23,542 bases of DNA from JAKSCF01 sp028279945 (GCA_028279945.1 JANQMT010000180.1:1-23542); one strand, 5' to 3'; positions 8,922-16,594 are shown, counted from the first letter of the stretch. Notes: generated by a model from the letters alone, not told the origin. Numbers and translations: made by a program.

Positions 8922-9827
8922 ATGACAATAAAGCGTAAGCCGGAATGGCTGAGAATTAGTTTAAATAAAGGGCGCAGCCTAGATTATGTAAAGAATATAC
9001 TTACAAAATTTTCTTTAAATACGGTTTGTGAAGAAGCAAATTGTCCCAATAGAATGGAGTGTTTCAGCAAGAAAACGGCTACATTTATGATTCTGGGCAG
9101 TCAATGTACCCGTGACTGTAAATTTTGTAATGTTTCAAATGGTCAACAACAAGACGTTGACCCAATGGAGCCGCAAAATGTTGCAAGAGCTGTTTTGAAA
9201 CTTGGCTTAAAACATGTGGTCATAACCTCGGTAACCAGAGACGATTTACCGGATGGTGGTGCACTGCATTTTGCTGAGGTTATCAAAGAAATAAAAGCAT
9301 CTGATGGCAAAATAGTAGTCGAGGTTCTGATACCTGACTTTCAAGGGAATATTAAGGCCCTTGAAACTGTCGTGAAGGCGAAACCGGAAATTATTAACCA
9401 CAATATTGAAACGGTTCCAAGACTTTATTCAAAAGTACGCTCAAAGGCTTTATATAACCGATCTTTAGATTTACTATGCAATGTAAAGTCGATGGACAAA
9501 AATATTTTTACTAAATCTGGAATAATGGTAGGACTTGGAGAGACGCAAGAGGAAGTCATTCAAGTATTGAAGGATTTACATGAGGTTGATTGTGATTTCT
9601 TAACAATAGGCCAATACTTAGCGCCCAGTTCAAAACATTATCCTGTGGTTGATTATATAGAACCCGGTGTTTTTGAAATGTATAAACAAGAAGCTTATCA
9701 AATGGGATTTGCTTTTGCAGCTTCAGCACCACTTGTCAGAAGTTCCTATAATGCGGCTGAATTGTCTTTGTTAATAACAAAGGCAAAAGGAATAAATGTC
9801 ATAAGAGATGAGTTAATGAGTATATAG
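8922..9827 (+). CDS. lipA: Lipoyl synthase (radical SAM)
   Basis: LipA inserts two sulfur atoms into the protein-bound octanoyl chain. Two iron-sulfur motifs are present: the auxiliary cluster cysteines Cys36, Cys41 and Cys47 in CEEANCPNRMEC, and the radical SAM triad Cys62, Cys66 and Cys69 in CTRDCKFC. The C-terminal RSSYNAAEL holds the conserved serine that ligates the auxiliary cluster. Length (301) is usual. The RBS is modest (AAGGTG, about 8 bases before the ATG). It is the last gene of the run and is followed by a terminator, so the operon supplies its own lipoylation of GcvH. Confidence 0.97.
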   Translation: MTIKRKPEWLRISLNKGRSLDYVKNILTKFSLNTVCEEANCPNRMECFSKKTATFMILGSQCTRDCKFCNVSNGQQQDVDPMEPQNVARAVLKLGLKHVVITSVTRDDLPDGGALHFAEVIKEIKASDGKIVVEVLIPDFQGNIKALETVVKAKPEIINHNIETVPRLYSKVRSKALYNRSLDLLCNVKSMDKNIFTKSGIMVGLGETQEEVIQVLKDLHEVDCDFLTIGQYLAPSSKHYPVVDYIEPGVFEMYKQEAYQMGFAFAASAPLVRSSYNAAELSLLITKAKGINVIRDELMSI

Positions 9828-9878
9828 GCTTTGAGTTGATGAATGCAGGTATAAAAATTATAAAATTACTTTAGCTTT

Positions 9879-9923
9879 AAAAAAGCAAGAACATAAAATT
9901 TTTATGATGTCTTGCTTTTTTTT
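9879..9923. terminator. Bidirectional hairpin terminator after lipA and gntR
   Basis: The arms AAAAAAGCAAGA (9879-9890) and TCTTGCTTTTTT (9910-9921) are perfectly complementary. Part of the intervening 19 bases pairs further (CATAAA with TTTATG, one-sided bulge). A T-run follows on the + strand and the A-run gives one on the - strand, so it can end both the lipA transcript and the convergent gntR transcript. Confidence 0.88.
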
Positions 9924-9934
9924 ATATGTGTGTT

Positions 9935-9956
9935 GACTTTATCCAAACCTCACGGC
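9935..9956 (+). repeat. Short near-copy of a gcvPB active-site segment
   Basis: These 22 bases match 6126-6147 in gcvPB at 21 of 22 positions (C at 6137 is A at 9946). That part of gcvPB covers the last base of the PLP-lysine codon and the TLSTPHGG codons after it. The match ends abruptly on both sides. It lies in the gap between the terminator and the end of gntR. I see no function for it. Confidence 0.55.
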
Positions 9957-9960
9957 ACAT

Positions 9961-10668
9961 TTATGGGCTGCCTTTTAATATATGAGGATTATCCTTGAGA
10001 ACACCCTGTATAATTTTCGAAACTTGAGATATATGTTTTGTAAGTGATTTTCGAAGACCTGCTTCATCTTTGTTGGATAACAATTGGACAAATTCTAAAT
10101 GCGCATCGAATTGTTTTTTAAGATCACTTAGAGGCATGTTTGCAAGACGAAGTACATAGTAAGGTGTTCCAATACTCCAATTTGCTTGATACATTTTTAA
10201 TAGCTGTTCATTGTCGGCTAAGGAAACGAAAAGTGTGTGAAACTCATAATCAACATCGCTTACAGAACTATAGTCAAAGTCTTTGTCTTCAATTTTATCA
10301 AAATATTTTGAAAGAGAATTCATTTTTTCTAATACCTCTGGTCGGTCAGAAATATTTTTTACTGCAAAGGATGCGGCATATACCTCCATCATAAGACGTA
10401 CGTCACACATATCTTTAATTCTTTTTGGCGTTAACTGGGTAACAATAGTGCCTTTTCTTGGTATAGATTCAGCAAGGCCCTCAGCAACTAAGCGGTTGAT
10501 TGCAGCTACTACGGGAGTACGACTAATACCTAATTCATCTGAAATATCTTGAGTAACCAGTTTGTATCCTGGAGGATATGTTCCATCTTGTATATTTGTT
10601 CTTATTCTATTCAAGGCATATTCAAGTAAAGAAAGTGGGTGGGTCATGATTATATTTGTATGATACAT
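9961..10668 (-). CDS. GntR-family regulator, FadR/FCD type
   Basis: This is a cytosolic repressor or activator with an N-terminal winged helix and a C-terminal all-helical FCD ligand-binding domain. The winged helix covers about residues 9-82 (LGISRTPVVAAINRLVAEGL, then the wing with GTIVTQLT). The FCD domain follows, with DVRLMMEVYAASFA near 88, D-x-x-F-H (DYEFH) near 142, and H residues near 192 and 213 suited to bind a metal and an organic acid. It is divergent from the SDR-TRAP-transketolase run and is probably its regulator. The start is uncertain: ATG 10668 has no close ribosome site, and ATG 10647 (residue 8) is equally good for the domain. A palindrome overlaps the first start. Confidence 0.9.
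   Translation of the reverse strand: MYHTNIIMTHPLSLLEYALNRIRTNIQDGTYPPGYKLVTQDISDELGISRTPVVAAINRLVAEGLAESIPRKGTIVTQLTPKRIKDMCDVRLMMEVYAASFAVKNISDRPEVLEKMNSLSKYFDKIEDKDFDYSSVSDVDYEFHTLFVSLADNEQLLKMYQANWSIGTPYYVLRLANMPLSDLKKQFDAHLEFVQLLSNKDEAGLRKSLTKHISQVSKIIQGVLKDNPHILKGSP
10657..10667. promoter_or_regulatory. Candidate GntR operator
   Basis: TGTAT-G-ATACA is a perfect 5-1-5 palindrome, with the GT...AC spacing common in operators of the FadR/FCD branch. It overlaps the first possible gntR start codon, so it would allow autoregulation and suggests that the downstream ATG (10647) may be used. I found no second exact copy in the divergent region. Confidence 0.4.
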
Positions 10669-10888
10669 TCATCAAGAAATATATCATTACTCTCCTTCTA
10701 TTTTTCGTTGTAATAATTATATTAAAAAGACCTTCTAGCTTCTTATTAAATTACGCAAATTAATTTATGAATCATAAGATATTCATTATGATTTAAATTA
10801 TATTTCAAATTATAACGTATTAAATAAAAGATGTAAATATAAAAAATATAGGGTATCATTAATGAAATTTAGGCGAAGAAATTATATA

Positions 10889-10917
10889 TTGACGACTATT
10901 TAATATAATGATAATAT
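10889..10917 (+). promoter_or_regulatory. Probable sigma-A-type promoter of the catabolic run
   Basis: A TTGACG -35 box (10889-10894) is followed after 17 bases by TAATAT (10912-10917), or after 15 bases by the better GATAAT (10910-10915). Transcription would start close to the TTCAAAA repeats and about 55 bases before the SDR start codon. Confidence 0.5.
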
Positions 10918-10926
10918 ATTATTGAA

Positions 10927-10950
10927 TTCAAAATTCAAAATTCAAAATTC
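10927..10950 (+). repeat. Tandem 7-bp repeat TTCAAAA
   Basis: TTCAAAA occurs three times head to tail plus a final TTC, just downstream of the probable promoter. The first copy is part of a 10-bp palindrome, TTGAATTCAA (10922-10931). It could be a regulator binding array or a slippage-prone spacer. Confidence 0.75.
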
Positions 10951-10983
10951 ACTATTTAGTATTTTTAGATGAGAGGAGAAATT

Positions 10984-11733
10984 ATGAATTATTCTAAAAA
11001 AGTCGTAGTAGTGACAGGTGGATCACAAGGCATTGGTAAAGAAATTGCTTTGGCATATGGTAGAGAAAATGCCATTGTCAACGTATTCGACATTAACTTT
11101 GATGAAGCGGAAAAAGTATGTCAAGAGATAAAAAGTCTTGGAGTTGAAAGCAGTGCTTTTTATGTAAACGTTATCCTCAGAGAGGATATTTCTGATGCTG
11201 TAAAAAGCGTTATCACTAAATATAATCGTATAGATGTGTTGGTGAACTGTGCAGGAGTAGTGAATACCAAGCCTTTTACAGATGTGACAGATGATGATTG
11301 GGAATTAATAATGAATGTAAATCTTAGAGGTGTTTATTATACCTGCCATGAAGTTATTCCATTTATGATGGAACAAAAATATGGAAAAATCCTTAATATT
11401 GCATCTATAGCCGGGAAAACAGGTGGCGGTTTTTTTGGCAACACTATCTATGGCACTTCCAAAGCCGGTGTAATCGGTTTAACAAAGGGGCTGGCAAGAG
11501 AAGGAGGACCATATGGGATAAATGTCAATGCTATATGCCCTGGAGCCACACATACAACAATGCTTGATGATCTTACTGATGAAGCACGCCAGAATGTAAT
11601 CAATGGTATTCCCTTAAGAAAATTTGCACGAACTAAGGATATTGCAAACGTAGCGCTGTTTTTAACATCAGATTTAGCCGGACATGTTTCTGGTGAAATT
11701 ACAGATGTTGATGGTGGTGTTATGCGTGATTAA
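10984..11733 (+). CDS. SDR-family NAD-dependent dehydrogenase
   Basis: This is a classical short-chain dehydrogenase of 249 residues that oxidises an alcohol or reduces a ketone. Nucleotide motif TGGSQGIG is at 11-18, acidic Asp36 in VFDIN favours NAD over NADP, NCAG is at 88-91, and the catalytic tetrad is Asn113, Ser141, Tyr156 and Lys160 (YGTSK). I start at ATG 10984 because AGGAG lies at 10974-10978; an upstream in-frame ATG at 10969 has no such site and adds five unconserved residues. As first gene after the promoter it probably acts on the compound imported by the TRAP system, making a ketone for the transketolase-like enzyme. Substrate unknown; sequence alone cannot separate polyol, hydroxy acid and sugar acid dehydrogenases. 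Confidence 0.92.
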   Translation: MNYSKKVVVVTGGSQGIGKEIALAYGRENAIVNVFDINFDEAEKVCQEIKSLGVESSAFYVNVILREDISDAVKSVITKYNRIDVLVNCAGVVNTKPFTDVTDDDWELIMNVNLRGVYYTCHEVIPFMMEQKYGKILNIASIAGKTGGGFFGNTIYGTSKAGVIGLTKGLAREGGPYGINVNAICPGATHTTMLDDLTDEARQNVINGIPLRKFARTKDIANVALFLTSDLAGHVSGEITDVDGGVMRD

Positions 11734-11839
11734 ACTATGCATTTATTAATTTTTATAGTATAGCTGTCTTATGAAAAGGAGGGTCGTTTAAGTTTTTGTT
11801 CAGTATGAAACATGATATTTTTTAATATGGAGGAGAACG

Positions 11840-12838
11840 ATGAAAAAAGGAATTTCTATCTTAATGATGATGATGTTAGTTATTGGATTACTAGCCGGAT
11901 GTGGCTCAGAGAGCAGTACACAACCGAAGGAGGGTGAGACAATAACGCTGAAATTGGCTAACAATTCACCGGTAGGAGAATCAAGAGATTTAGCAGCACT
12001 GAAATTTGCTGAACTTGTTGAGGAAAAAACGAATGGCAAAGTTGTAGTGGAAGTATTTTCAGGCGGAACGCTGGGGTCTTGGAGAGATACGGTTGAGGGA
12101 TTGAAACCAGGAATTGTCAATGTGGTTCTTGAGAGTTTAGGGACAATATCAGCTTATACGGAACTGGCCAATATTGACGCAGTCCCTTTTTTATACAGAG
12201 ATGACGACCATTTTAAACAAGTATGGTATAGAGATTTAGGAAATGAAATATTAGAGAAAGCAGGTCAGGAAGGTGGATTTGAAATGCTTGGGCCCATGTA
12301 TAGAGGTGCAAGATATGTAACGAGTAAAAAGAATATTGCTACAGCTAGTGATTTAAATGGATTTAAAATAAGAGTACCTAACATTAGAATATACATGAGA
12401 ACTTGGGAGAAGCTTGGAGCCATAGCTACACCAATGAATTTTACAGAAGTATATACCGGGATACAACAAGGTACTGTTGATGGCCAAGAAAACCCATTAC
12501 AAGTTTCATATGCAGCTGCATTATACGAAGTGTGCCCATATCTCATCAATACAAAGCACGTTTATAGCGTTGATACGTTTATATTTGATAGAGATTACTT
12601 TGCAAGCCTGCCGGAAGAGGCACAAGGAGCTATCAAAGAAGCAGCTAGTGAAGCAGGCTTATGGAGAACTGACTTTGTTATAGAAATGGACGATCAAATA
12701 ATAAAAGATTTTGAGTCAAAAGGCGTAACATTTGTAGAGCCTGAAATAGATACATTTAAAGTGCTCGTACAGGATATAGTAGAAGAAGAATTCCCTGATT
12801 TAGTAGATTTTGTAAAAAAAATAGAAGCCGTTCAATAA
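11840..12838 (+). CDS. dctP: TRAP transporter solute-binding lipoprotein (DctP type)
   Basis: This is the extracellular receptor of a TRAP transporter. The 332-residue precursor has a lipoprotein signal with lipobox LLAGC and lipidated Cys21, as expected in a Gram-positive cell. The DctP signature is clear: LNGFKIRVPN with Arg178, the residue that usually salt-bridges the substrate carboxylate, then GIQQGTVDGQENP. An arginine at that place points to a carboxylated ligand. The start follows GGAGGAG. The 106 bases between the SDR gene and this one hold an extra AAGGAGGG (11776-11783) with no gene after it. A hairpin sits between this gene and dctQ. Confidence 0.95.
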   Translation: MKKGISILMMMMLVIGLLAGCGSESSTQPKEGETITLKLANNSPVGESRDLAALKFAELVEEKTNGKVVVEVFSGGTLGSWRDTVEGLKPGIVNVVLESLGTISAYTELANIDAVPFLYRDDDHFKQVWYRDLGNEILEKAGQEGGFEMLGPMYRGARYVTSKKNIATASDLNGFKIRVPNIRIYMRTWEKLGAIATPMNFTEVYTGIQQGTVDGQENPLQVSYAAALYEVCPYLINTKHVYSVDTFIFDRDYFASLPEEAQGAIKEAASEAGLWRTDFVIEMDDQIIKDFESKGVTFVEPEIDTFKVLVQDIVEEEFPDLVDFVKKIEAVQ

Positions 12839-12881
12839 ATACGACACACATTTTATTAACTTTAAGTGGCAAGGATTGTTT

Positions 12882-12914
12882 GCAATAAGGGTGTATGTTA
12901 TGCACTCTTATTGT
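12882..12914 (+). promoter_or_regulatory. Intercistronic hairpin between dctP and dctQ
   Basis: The arms 12882-12893 and 12903-12914 pair over 12 bp with two G-U pairs and a 9-base loop (core AATAAGGGTG / CACTCTTATT). A weak T-rich tail follows, then the dctQ ribosome site. Such a stem can protect the upstream message or end some transcripts, giving more binding protein than membrane subunits. Confidence 0.65.
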
Positions 12915-12935
12915 TTCTCTAAGGAGGTACCCCCG

Positions 12936-13424
12936 ATGAAAAAAGTATTAGATGTAATAGAAAAGACAGTTACCGGTTTGTCGGTAGTGCTTTTTGTAGT
13001 AATGGTGTTTTCAATATTTATGCAAGTCTTTTTAAGATATGCATTAAATACAGGAAACTCTTGGGCTGAAGAAATAGCAAGATATTGCTTCGTGTGGCTT
13101 GTTTTATTAGGATCTTCTGTAGCAATGAGAAAAGGGAGACATATGAGGATTGATTATTTTATAAATCTTATACCATTAAAGATAAGAATAGTTGTAGAGA
13201 CAGTTCTTAATTTAGGCTTAATAATTTTTTTATTGGTTATAGTGAGATACGGTAGTGAATTAGCCGGCATGACGCATAGACAATTATCTACAGGGTTGGA
13301 AATGCCAATGTCCATACCGTATTCAGCAATATCTGTTGGCGGTTTTCTAATTCTATTATTTTTGATTGAGAGTATGCTTATTGGGTATAAATTTAATTTT
13401 CAAAAGTTAAAGGAGGGGAAATAA
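12936..13424 (+). CDS. dctQ: TRAP transporter small membrane subunit (DctQ type)
   Basis: DctQ is the four-helix membrane subunit that partners DctM. The 162 residues start at ATG 12936, preceded by AAGGAGGT at 12921-12928; an upstream in-frame TTG would add 20 residues encoded by the hairpin. The family core is visible: Glu45-Glu46, Arg49 and Trp54 in AEEIARYCFVW, then VAMRKGRHMRID with His69. Four hydrophobic segments lie near 14-34, 49-65, 85-105 and 130-152. The stop is 3 bases before dctM, so the two membrane subunits are probably translated together. Confidence 0.93.
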   Translation: MKKVLDVIEKTVTGLSVVLFVVMVFSIFMQVFLRYALNTGNSWAEEIARYCFVWLVLLGSSVAMRKGRHMRIDYFINLIPLKIRIVVETVLNLGLIIFLLVIVRYGSELAGMTHRQLSTGLEMPMSIPYSAISVGGFLILLFLIESMLIGYKFNFQKLKEGK

Positions 13425-13427
13425 ATT

Positions 13428-14708
13428 ATGTCAACAGTATTGATAGCAGTTCTTTTAGTTTTAGCAATTTTAGGAGTTCCCATTGGATTTGCTATTGGAA
13501 TAGGTTGCCTGGCTGCTTTAATGTATAATGGATCATTACCGTTGGTAGTCATTCCACAAAAAATATTTAATGGAATAGATTCTTTCCCCATATTAGCAAT
13601 ACCTTTTTTTATTCTTGCAGGTAACATAATGACTCATGGTGGATTAAATAAAAAAATAATTGATTTTGCAAACTCAATAGTTGGTTGGGTAACAGGGAGT
13701 TTGGCAATGGTTACGGTTGTAGCCTCAATGTTTTTTGCAGCTATTTCAGGATCAGCTGTTGCAACTGTTTCAGCTGTAGGAGGTGTAACGATTCCTGCGA
13801 TGAAAAAGGAAGGATATAAACCTTCTTTAGCGGCAGCTATAGCTTCCTCTGCCGCAGTTTGCGGACCAATTATACCGCCGAGCATTCCTCTTATCGTGTA
13901 TGGAGCCGCATTGGGGATGTCTATAAGTGATTTGTTTCTCGGAGCGGTACTTCCTGGGATTATACTTGGTATAGTGCTGTGTATGGTTGCTTATATTATG
14001 GCAAAAAAAACAGGAGCACCGAGACAAGGAACTTTTAATGGAAAAAACGTTTTAAGGACTGGAAAAGATGGATTTTGGGCACTCATAATGCCAATTATCA
14101 TTTTAGGAGGAATTTTCGGTGGTATATTTACACCAACGGAGGCTTCGGTTATCGCTGTTGTCTATTCACTGATAGTTGGTTTTTTTATATATAAAAACAT
14201 GAAATTGTCTAGTTTGTATAGCGTTATTTCCGATTCAGTAGTTGCAACATCTTCTATCATGATTATTCTTGCAACTTCAAAAGTATCCAGTTGGATAGTG
14301 GTATCAGATCACTTACCTGAGGTTCTGACAAAAGGAATATTAAGCTTGACAACAGGAAGCGTTGGAATCTTTATTATGATTAATATTATTTTACTGATTA
14401 TTGGTTGTTTGATGGAAGCAAATGCTGCAATAGTAATATTGACGCCTGTATTGATACCACTAGTGACTGAAATAGGTATGTCGCCCTTACAATTTGGGAT
14501 TATTATGACTTTTAACCTTAGCTTAGGATTGCTAACGCCGCCTGTTGGGGCAAGTGTGCTTATAGGCAATGACTTGGCAGGGGAAAAGATGGAGCGTACC
14601 ATTGCTTCGACGGTGCCATTCTTTATTATAGGATTGATCATACTAATGGGCATTACTTTTGTTCCAGGATTAACCACATGGTTACCTTCTGTATTGGGAG
14701 GTAAATAA
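13428..14708 (+). CDS. dctM: TRAP transporter large membrane subunit (DctM type)
   Basis: DctM is the ion-coupled permease of the TRAP system. The 426 residues are rich in membrane helices and show family motifs: GVPIGFAIGIG near the start, FPILAIPFFILAGNIM near 45, GSAVATVSAVGGVTIPAM in the first re-entrant region, CGPIIPPSIPLIVYG near 145, FTPTEASVIAVVYSL near 235, and LTPPVGASVLIG in the second re-entrant region. AGGAGGGG precedes the ATG. With DctP and DctQ it makes a complete three-part importer that normally uses a sodium gradient. The substrate cannot be read from sequence. Confidence 0.96.
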   Translation: MSTVLIAVLLVLAILGVPIGFAIGIGCLAALMYNGSLPLVVIPQKIFNGIDSFPILAIPFFILAGNIMTHGGLNKKIIDFANSIVGWVTGSLAMVTVVASMFFAAISGSAVATVSAVGGVTIPAMKKEGYKPSLAAAIASSAAVCGPIIPPSIPLIVYGAALGMSISDLFLGAVLPGIILGIVLCMVAYIMAKKTGAPRQGTFNGKNVLRTGKDGFWALIMPIIILGGIFGGIFTPTEASVIAVVYSLIVGFFIYKNMKLSSLYSVISDSVVATSSIMIILATSKVSSWIVVSDHLPEVLTKGILSLTTGSVGIFIMINIILLIIGCLMEANAAIVILTPVLIPLVTEIGMSPLQFGIIMTFNLSLGLLTPPVGASVLIGNDLAGEKMERTIASTVPFFIIGLIILMGITFVPGLTTWLPSVLGGK

Positions 14709-14747
14709 AATATGCACCTATGAAACACTTGAGGAAGGAAGGGTAAA

Positions 14748-15602
14748 ATGAACAAAACAGAGGAGAAAAAAATGGACAAAAATATTGAAAATGTAGAAGA
14801 AAGAGCTTATAGAATTCGGAAGAATGCTATCCGAATGGGTGAAGTTCAACAGCAAGGTTTTATTGCTCAAGCACTTGGTGTGGCAGATGTTATGGCAGTT
14901 GCCTATTTTCATGCGATGAATTATCTGCCACAAGAGCCAAATTGGGAAGGTCGTGATCGCTTTCTCTTGTCGGTGGGGCATATTGCCATTGGTCACTATG
15001 CAGCACTTGCCGAAGCAGGTTTTATTCCGGAAGATGAACTTGACACATATGCATGTGATGACAGCCGTCTGCCCATGTCAGGAATGACATCCTATACCCC
15101 GGGGATGGAAATGTCCGGTGGTTCAATTGGACTTGGTTTGCCCATGGCAGTCGGGATGGGTTTTGGCTTGAAACAAAAAAAGTCTTCTTCTTTAGTCTAT
15201 ACGCTTATGGGAGATGGAGAACTTGCTGAGGGGCCTACCTGGGAAGCTGCTATATCGGCTGCAAATTACAATTTAGATAATGTAATAGCTATTATTGATG
15301 TCAATGGCATTCAGGCTGACGGTCTAACCGTTAATATAATGAATACGGAGCCACTACATGAAAAGTTTGAAGCTTTTGGGTGGTATGTTCAGCGGGTGGA
15401 TGGTAATGATCTTTCGGCACTTATAACAGCGTTTGACAACGCCAAATATTCGGAGGAAAAGAAACCCAGGGTCATTCTCTGTGATACAAAACCCGGAGCA
15501 GGTGTAGATTTTCTTGTGGGCCATGAAAAGAGCCATTTTATTCGGTTAGAAACGGATGATTGGAAGCGTGCCTATGAAGAACTTGAGAAAGGAAGGATAT
15601 AA
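14748..15602 (+). CDS. Transketolase-like enzyme, N-terminal (ThDP-binding) subunit
   Basis: This 284-residue protein matches the first third of transketolase, which binds the diphosphate of thiamine diphosphate. The ThDP motif is intact: GDGELAEG (Asp156) to Asn186 in IIDVN. His78 in SVGHIA fits a conserved active-site histidine, and His263 a second one near the C-terminus. The glycine-His-Pro segment before PGVE is missing: here residues 104-121 read without any histidine (LPMSGMTSYTPGME). In yeast transketolase that histidine (His103) contacts the donor C1 hydroxyl. A second ATG at 14772, also behind a GGAG site, is a possible start. The stop overlaps the C-subunit start by one base. It is not a housekeeping transketolase; the substrate is probably unusual. 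Confidence 0.88.
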   Translation: MNKTEEKKMDKNIENVEERAYRIRKNAIRMGEVQQQGFIAQALGVADVMAVAYFHAMNYLPQEPNWEGRDRFLLSVGHIAIGHYAALAEAGFIPEDELDTYACDDSRLPMSGMTSYTPGMEMSGGSIGLGLPMAVGMGFGLKQKKSSSLVYTLMGDGELAEGPTWEAAISAANYNLDNVIAIIDVNGIQADGLTVNIMNTEPLHEKFEAFGWYVQRVDGNDLSALITAFDNAKYSEEKKPRVILCDTKPGAGVDFLVGHEKSHFIRLETDDWKRAYEELEKGRI

Positions 15603-16594
15603 TGAATAAAGCAAATAATACGCCCATAGCAAAGTCGGTAATAAGTGCATCTACAGTTTGTGAGAATCATCGTACAAAATCTGCACCTTTAGGGCATGCA
15701 TTAATAGAACTCGCTAAAACTAATCCAAAGATTATAGGGATGAGTGCTGATTTGGCAAAGTATACCGATATGCACATATTTCGTGATGCTTTCCCAAAAC
15801 GTTTCTACCAAATGGGAATGTCAGAGCAGCTGATGATAACAGCAGCCGGTGGATTAGCCAAGGAAGGGTTTATTCCTTTTGCCTCAACGTATGCTACTTT
15901 TGCAGCACGCAGAGGATATGACTTTGTGTCTCAGGCCATTAGTGAACAAGATGCAAACGTTAAAATTTTAGGTGGACTACCGGGCTTGACGACCGGGTAT
16001 GGTCCAAGTCATCAGGCTACAGATGATCTGGCTCTTTATAGGGCCATGCCAAATCTGACCATTGTTGATCCTTGTGATGCACTAGATATTGAACAAGCGG
16101 TGCCGGCCATCGCCAACCATAACGGCCCGGTTTATATGCGTCTTCTTCGAGGGAATGTGCCGTTGGTGTTGGACGAATACGACTATCGTTTTGAGTTAGG
16201 AAAAGCAGCTCTTTTGAGAGGAGGAAAGGATGTATTGTTTATCTCTACAGGTTTGATGACAATGCGAGCACTAGACTCGGCAAAAATATTGGAGAAGGAT
16301 AATATTGATGCTGCTGTACTTCATGTGCCTACCATAAAACCCTTAGATCAGATGACCATTCTCAAAGAAGCAAATCGCTCTGATAGATTAGTAGTAGTAG
16401 CCGAAAATCATTCGAAAATTGGTGGTCTTGGCGAAGCAGTAGCTTCTTTGCTGATGCAAGCCCGTGTTTTTCCTGAATTTCGTCAGATAGCTCTTCCTGA
16501 TGAGTTTCTTGATGCAGGAACATTACCGGTTTTACAAAATCGTTATGGGATTTCAACAAAATCAATGGTCCGTCAAATTAAATGTTGGGTTTAA
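15602..16594 (+). CDS. Transketolase-like enzyme, C-terminal (pyrimidine-binding) subunit
   Basis: This 330-residue partner carries the pyrimidine-binding and C-terminal domains. The catalytic glutamate is Glu75 in QMGMSEQLM. His137 in GPSHQATDDLAL corresponds to the conserved THQ histidine, and RLLRGNVPLV holds an arginine usual for phosphate contact. The residue four before His137 is Tyr133 (TTGYGPSHQ); classical transketolases have Asp there (GEDGPTHQ; Asp477 yeast, Asp469 E. coli), which contacts the acceptor 2-hydroxyl. Start ATG 15602 shares a base with the N-subunit stop (TAATG), so the two chains are coupled. I recognise both chains as a divergent transketolase family, function not known to me. 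Confidence 0.88.
   Translation: MNKANNTPIAKSVISASTVCENHRTKSAPLGHALIELAKTNPKIIGMSADLAKYTDMHIFRDAFPKRFYQMGMSEQLMITAAGGLAKEGFIPFASTYATFAARRGYDFVSQAISEQDANVKILGGLPGLTTGYGPSHQATDDLALYRAMPNLTIVDPCDALDIEQAVPAIANHNGPVYMRLLRGNVPLVLDEYDYRFELGKAALLRGGKDVLFISTGLMTMRALDSAKILEKDNIDAAVLHVPTIKPLDQMTILKEANRSDRLVVVAENHSKIGGLGEAVASLLMQARVFPEFRQIALPDEFLDAGTLPVLQNRYGISTKSMVRQIKCWV

Larger units (their letters stand above)
10669..10983. other. Divergent control region between gntR and the SDR gene
   Basis: This 315-base, very AT-rich region holds the control signals for both directions. An inverted repeat pairs 10761-10777 with 10786-10800 (core AATCATAA / TTATGATT, 2-base bulge, 8-base spacer). AAGGAGA on the - strand (10691-10697) fits a 21-codon leader ORF starting at 10687 better than it fits gntR. 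A - strand TATAAT lies at 10716-10721 without a convincing -35. The + strand promoter and 7-base repeats are listed separately. No gene is seen here. Confidence 0.6.

Noticed and set aside
11771..11791. Tiny ORF and extra ribosome-like site before dctP
   Set aside because: The frame is six codons and the site has no gene at proper distance; probably a chance or leftover motif.
12477..12683. 68-codon + strand frame inside dctP
   Set aside because: It overlaps a well-supported receptor gene in another frame and has no ribosome site or recognisable family.
14748..16594. Sulfoquinovose (sulfo-transketolase) or apiose pathway
   Set aside because: Both use split transketolases, but neither the sulfosugar isomerase and glucosidase nor the apulose kinase and apiose dehydrogenase partners are here, and the transporter type and the PPC protein do not fit.
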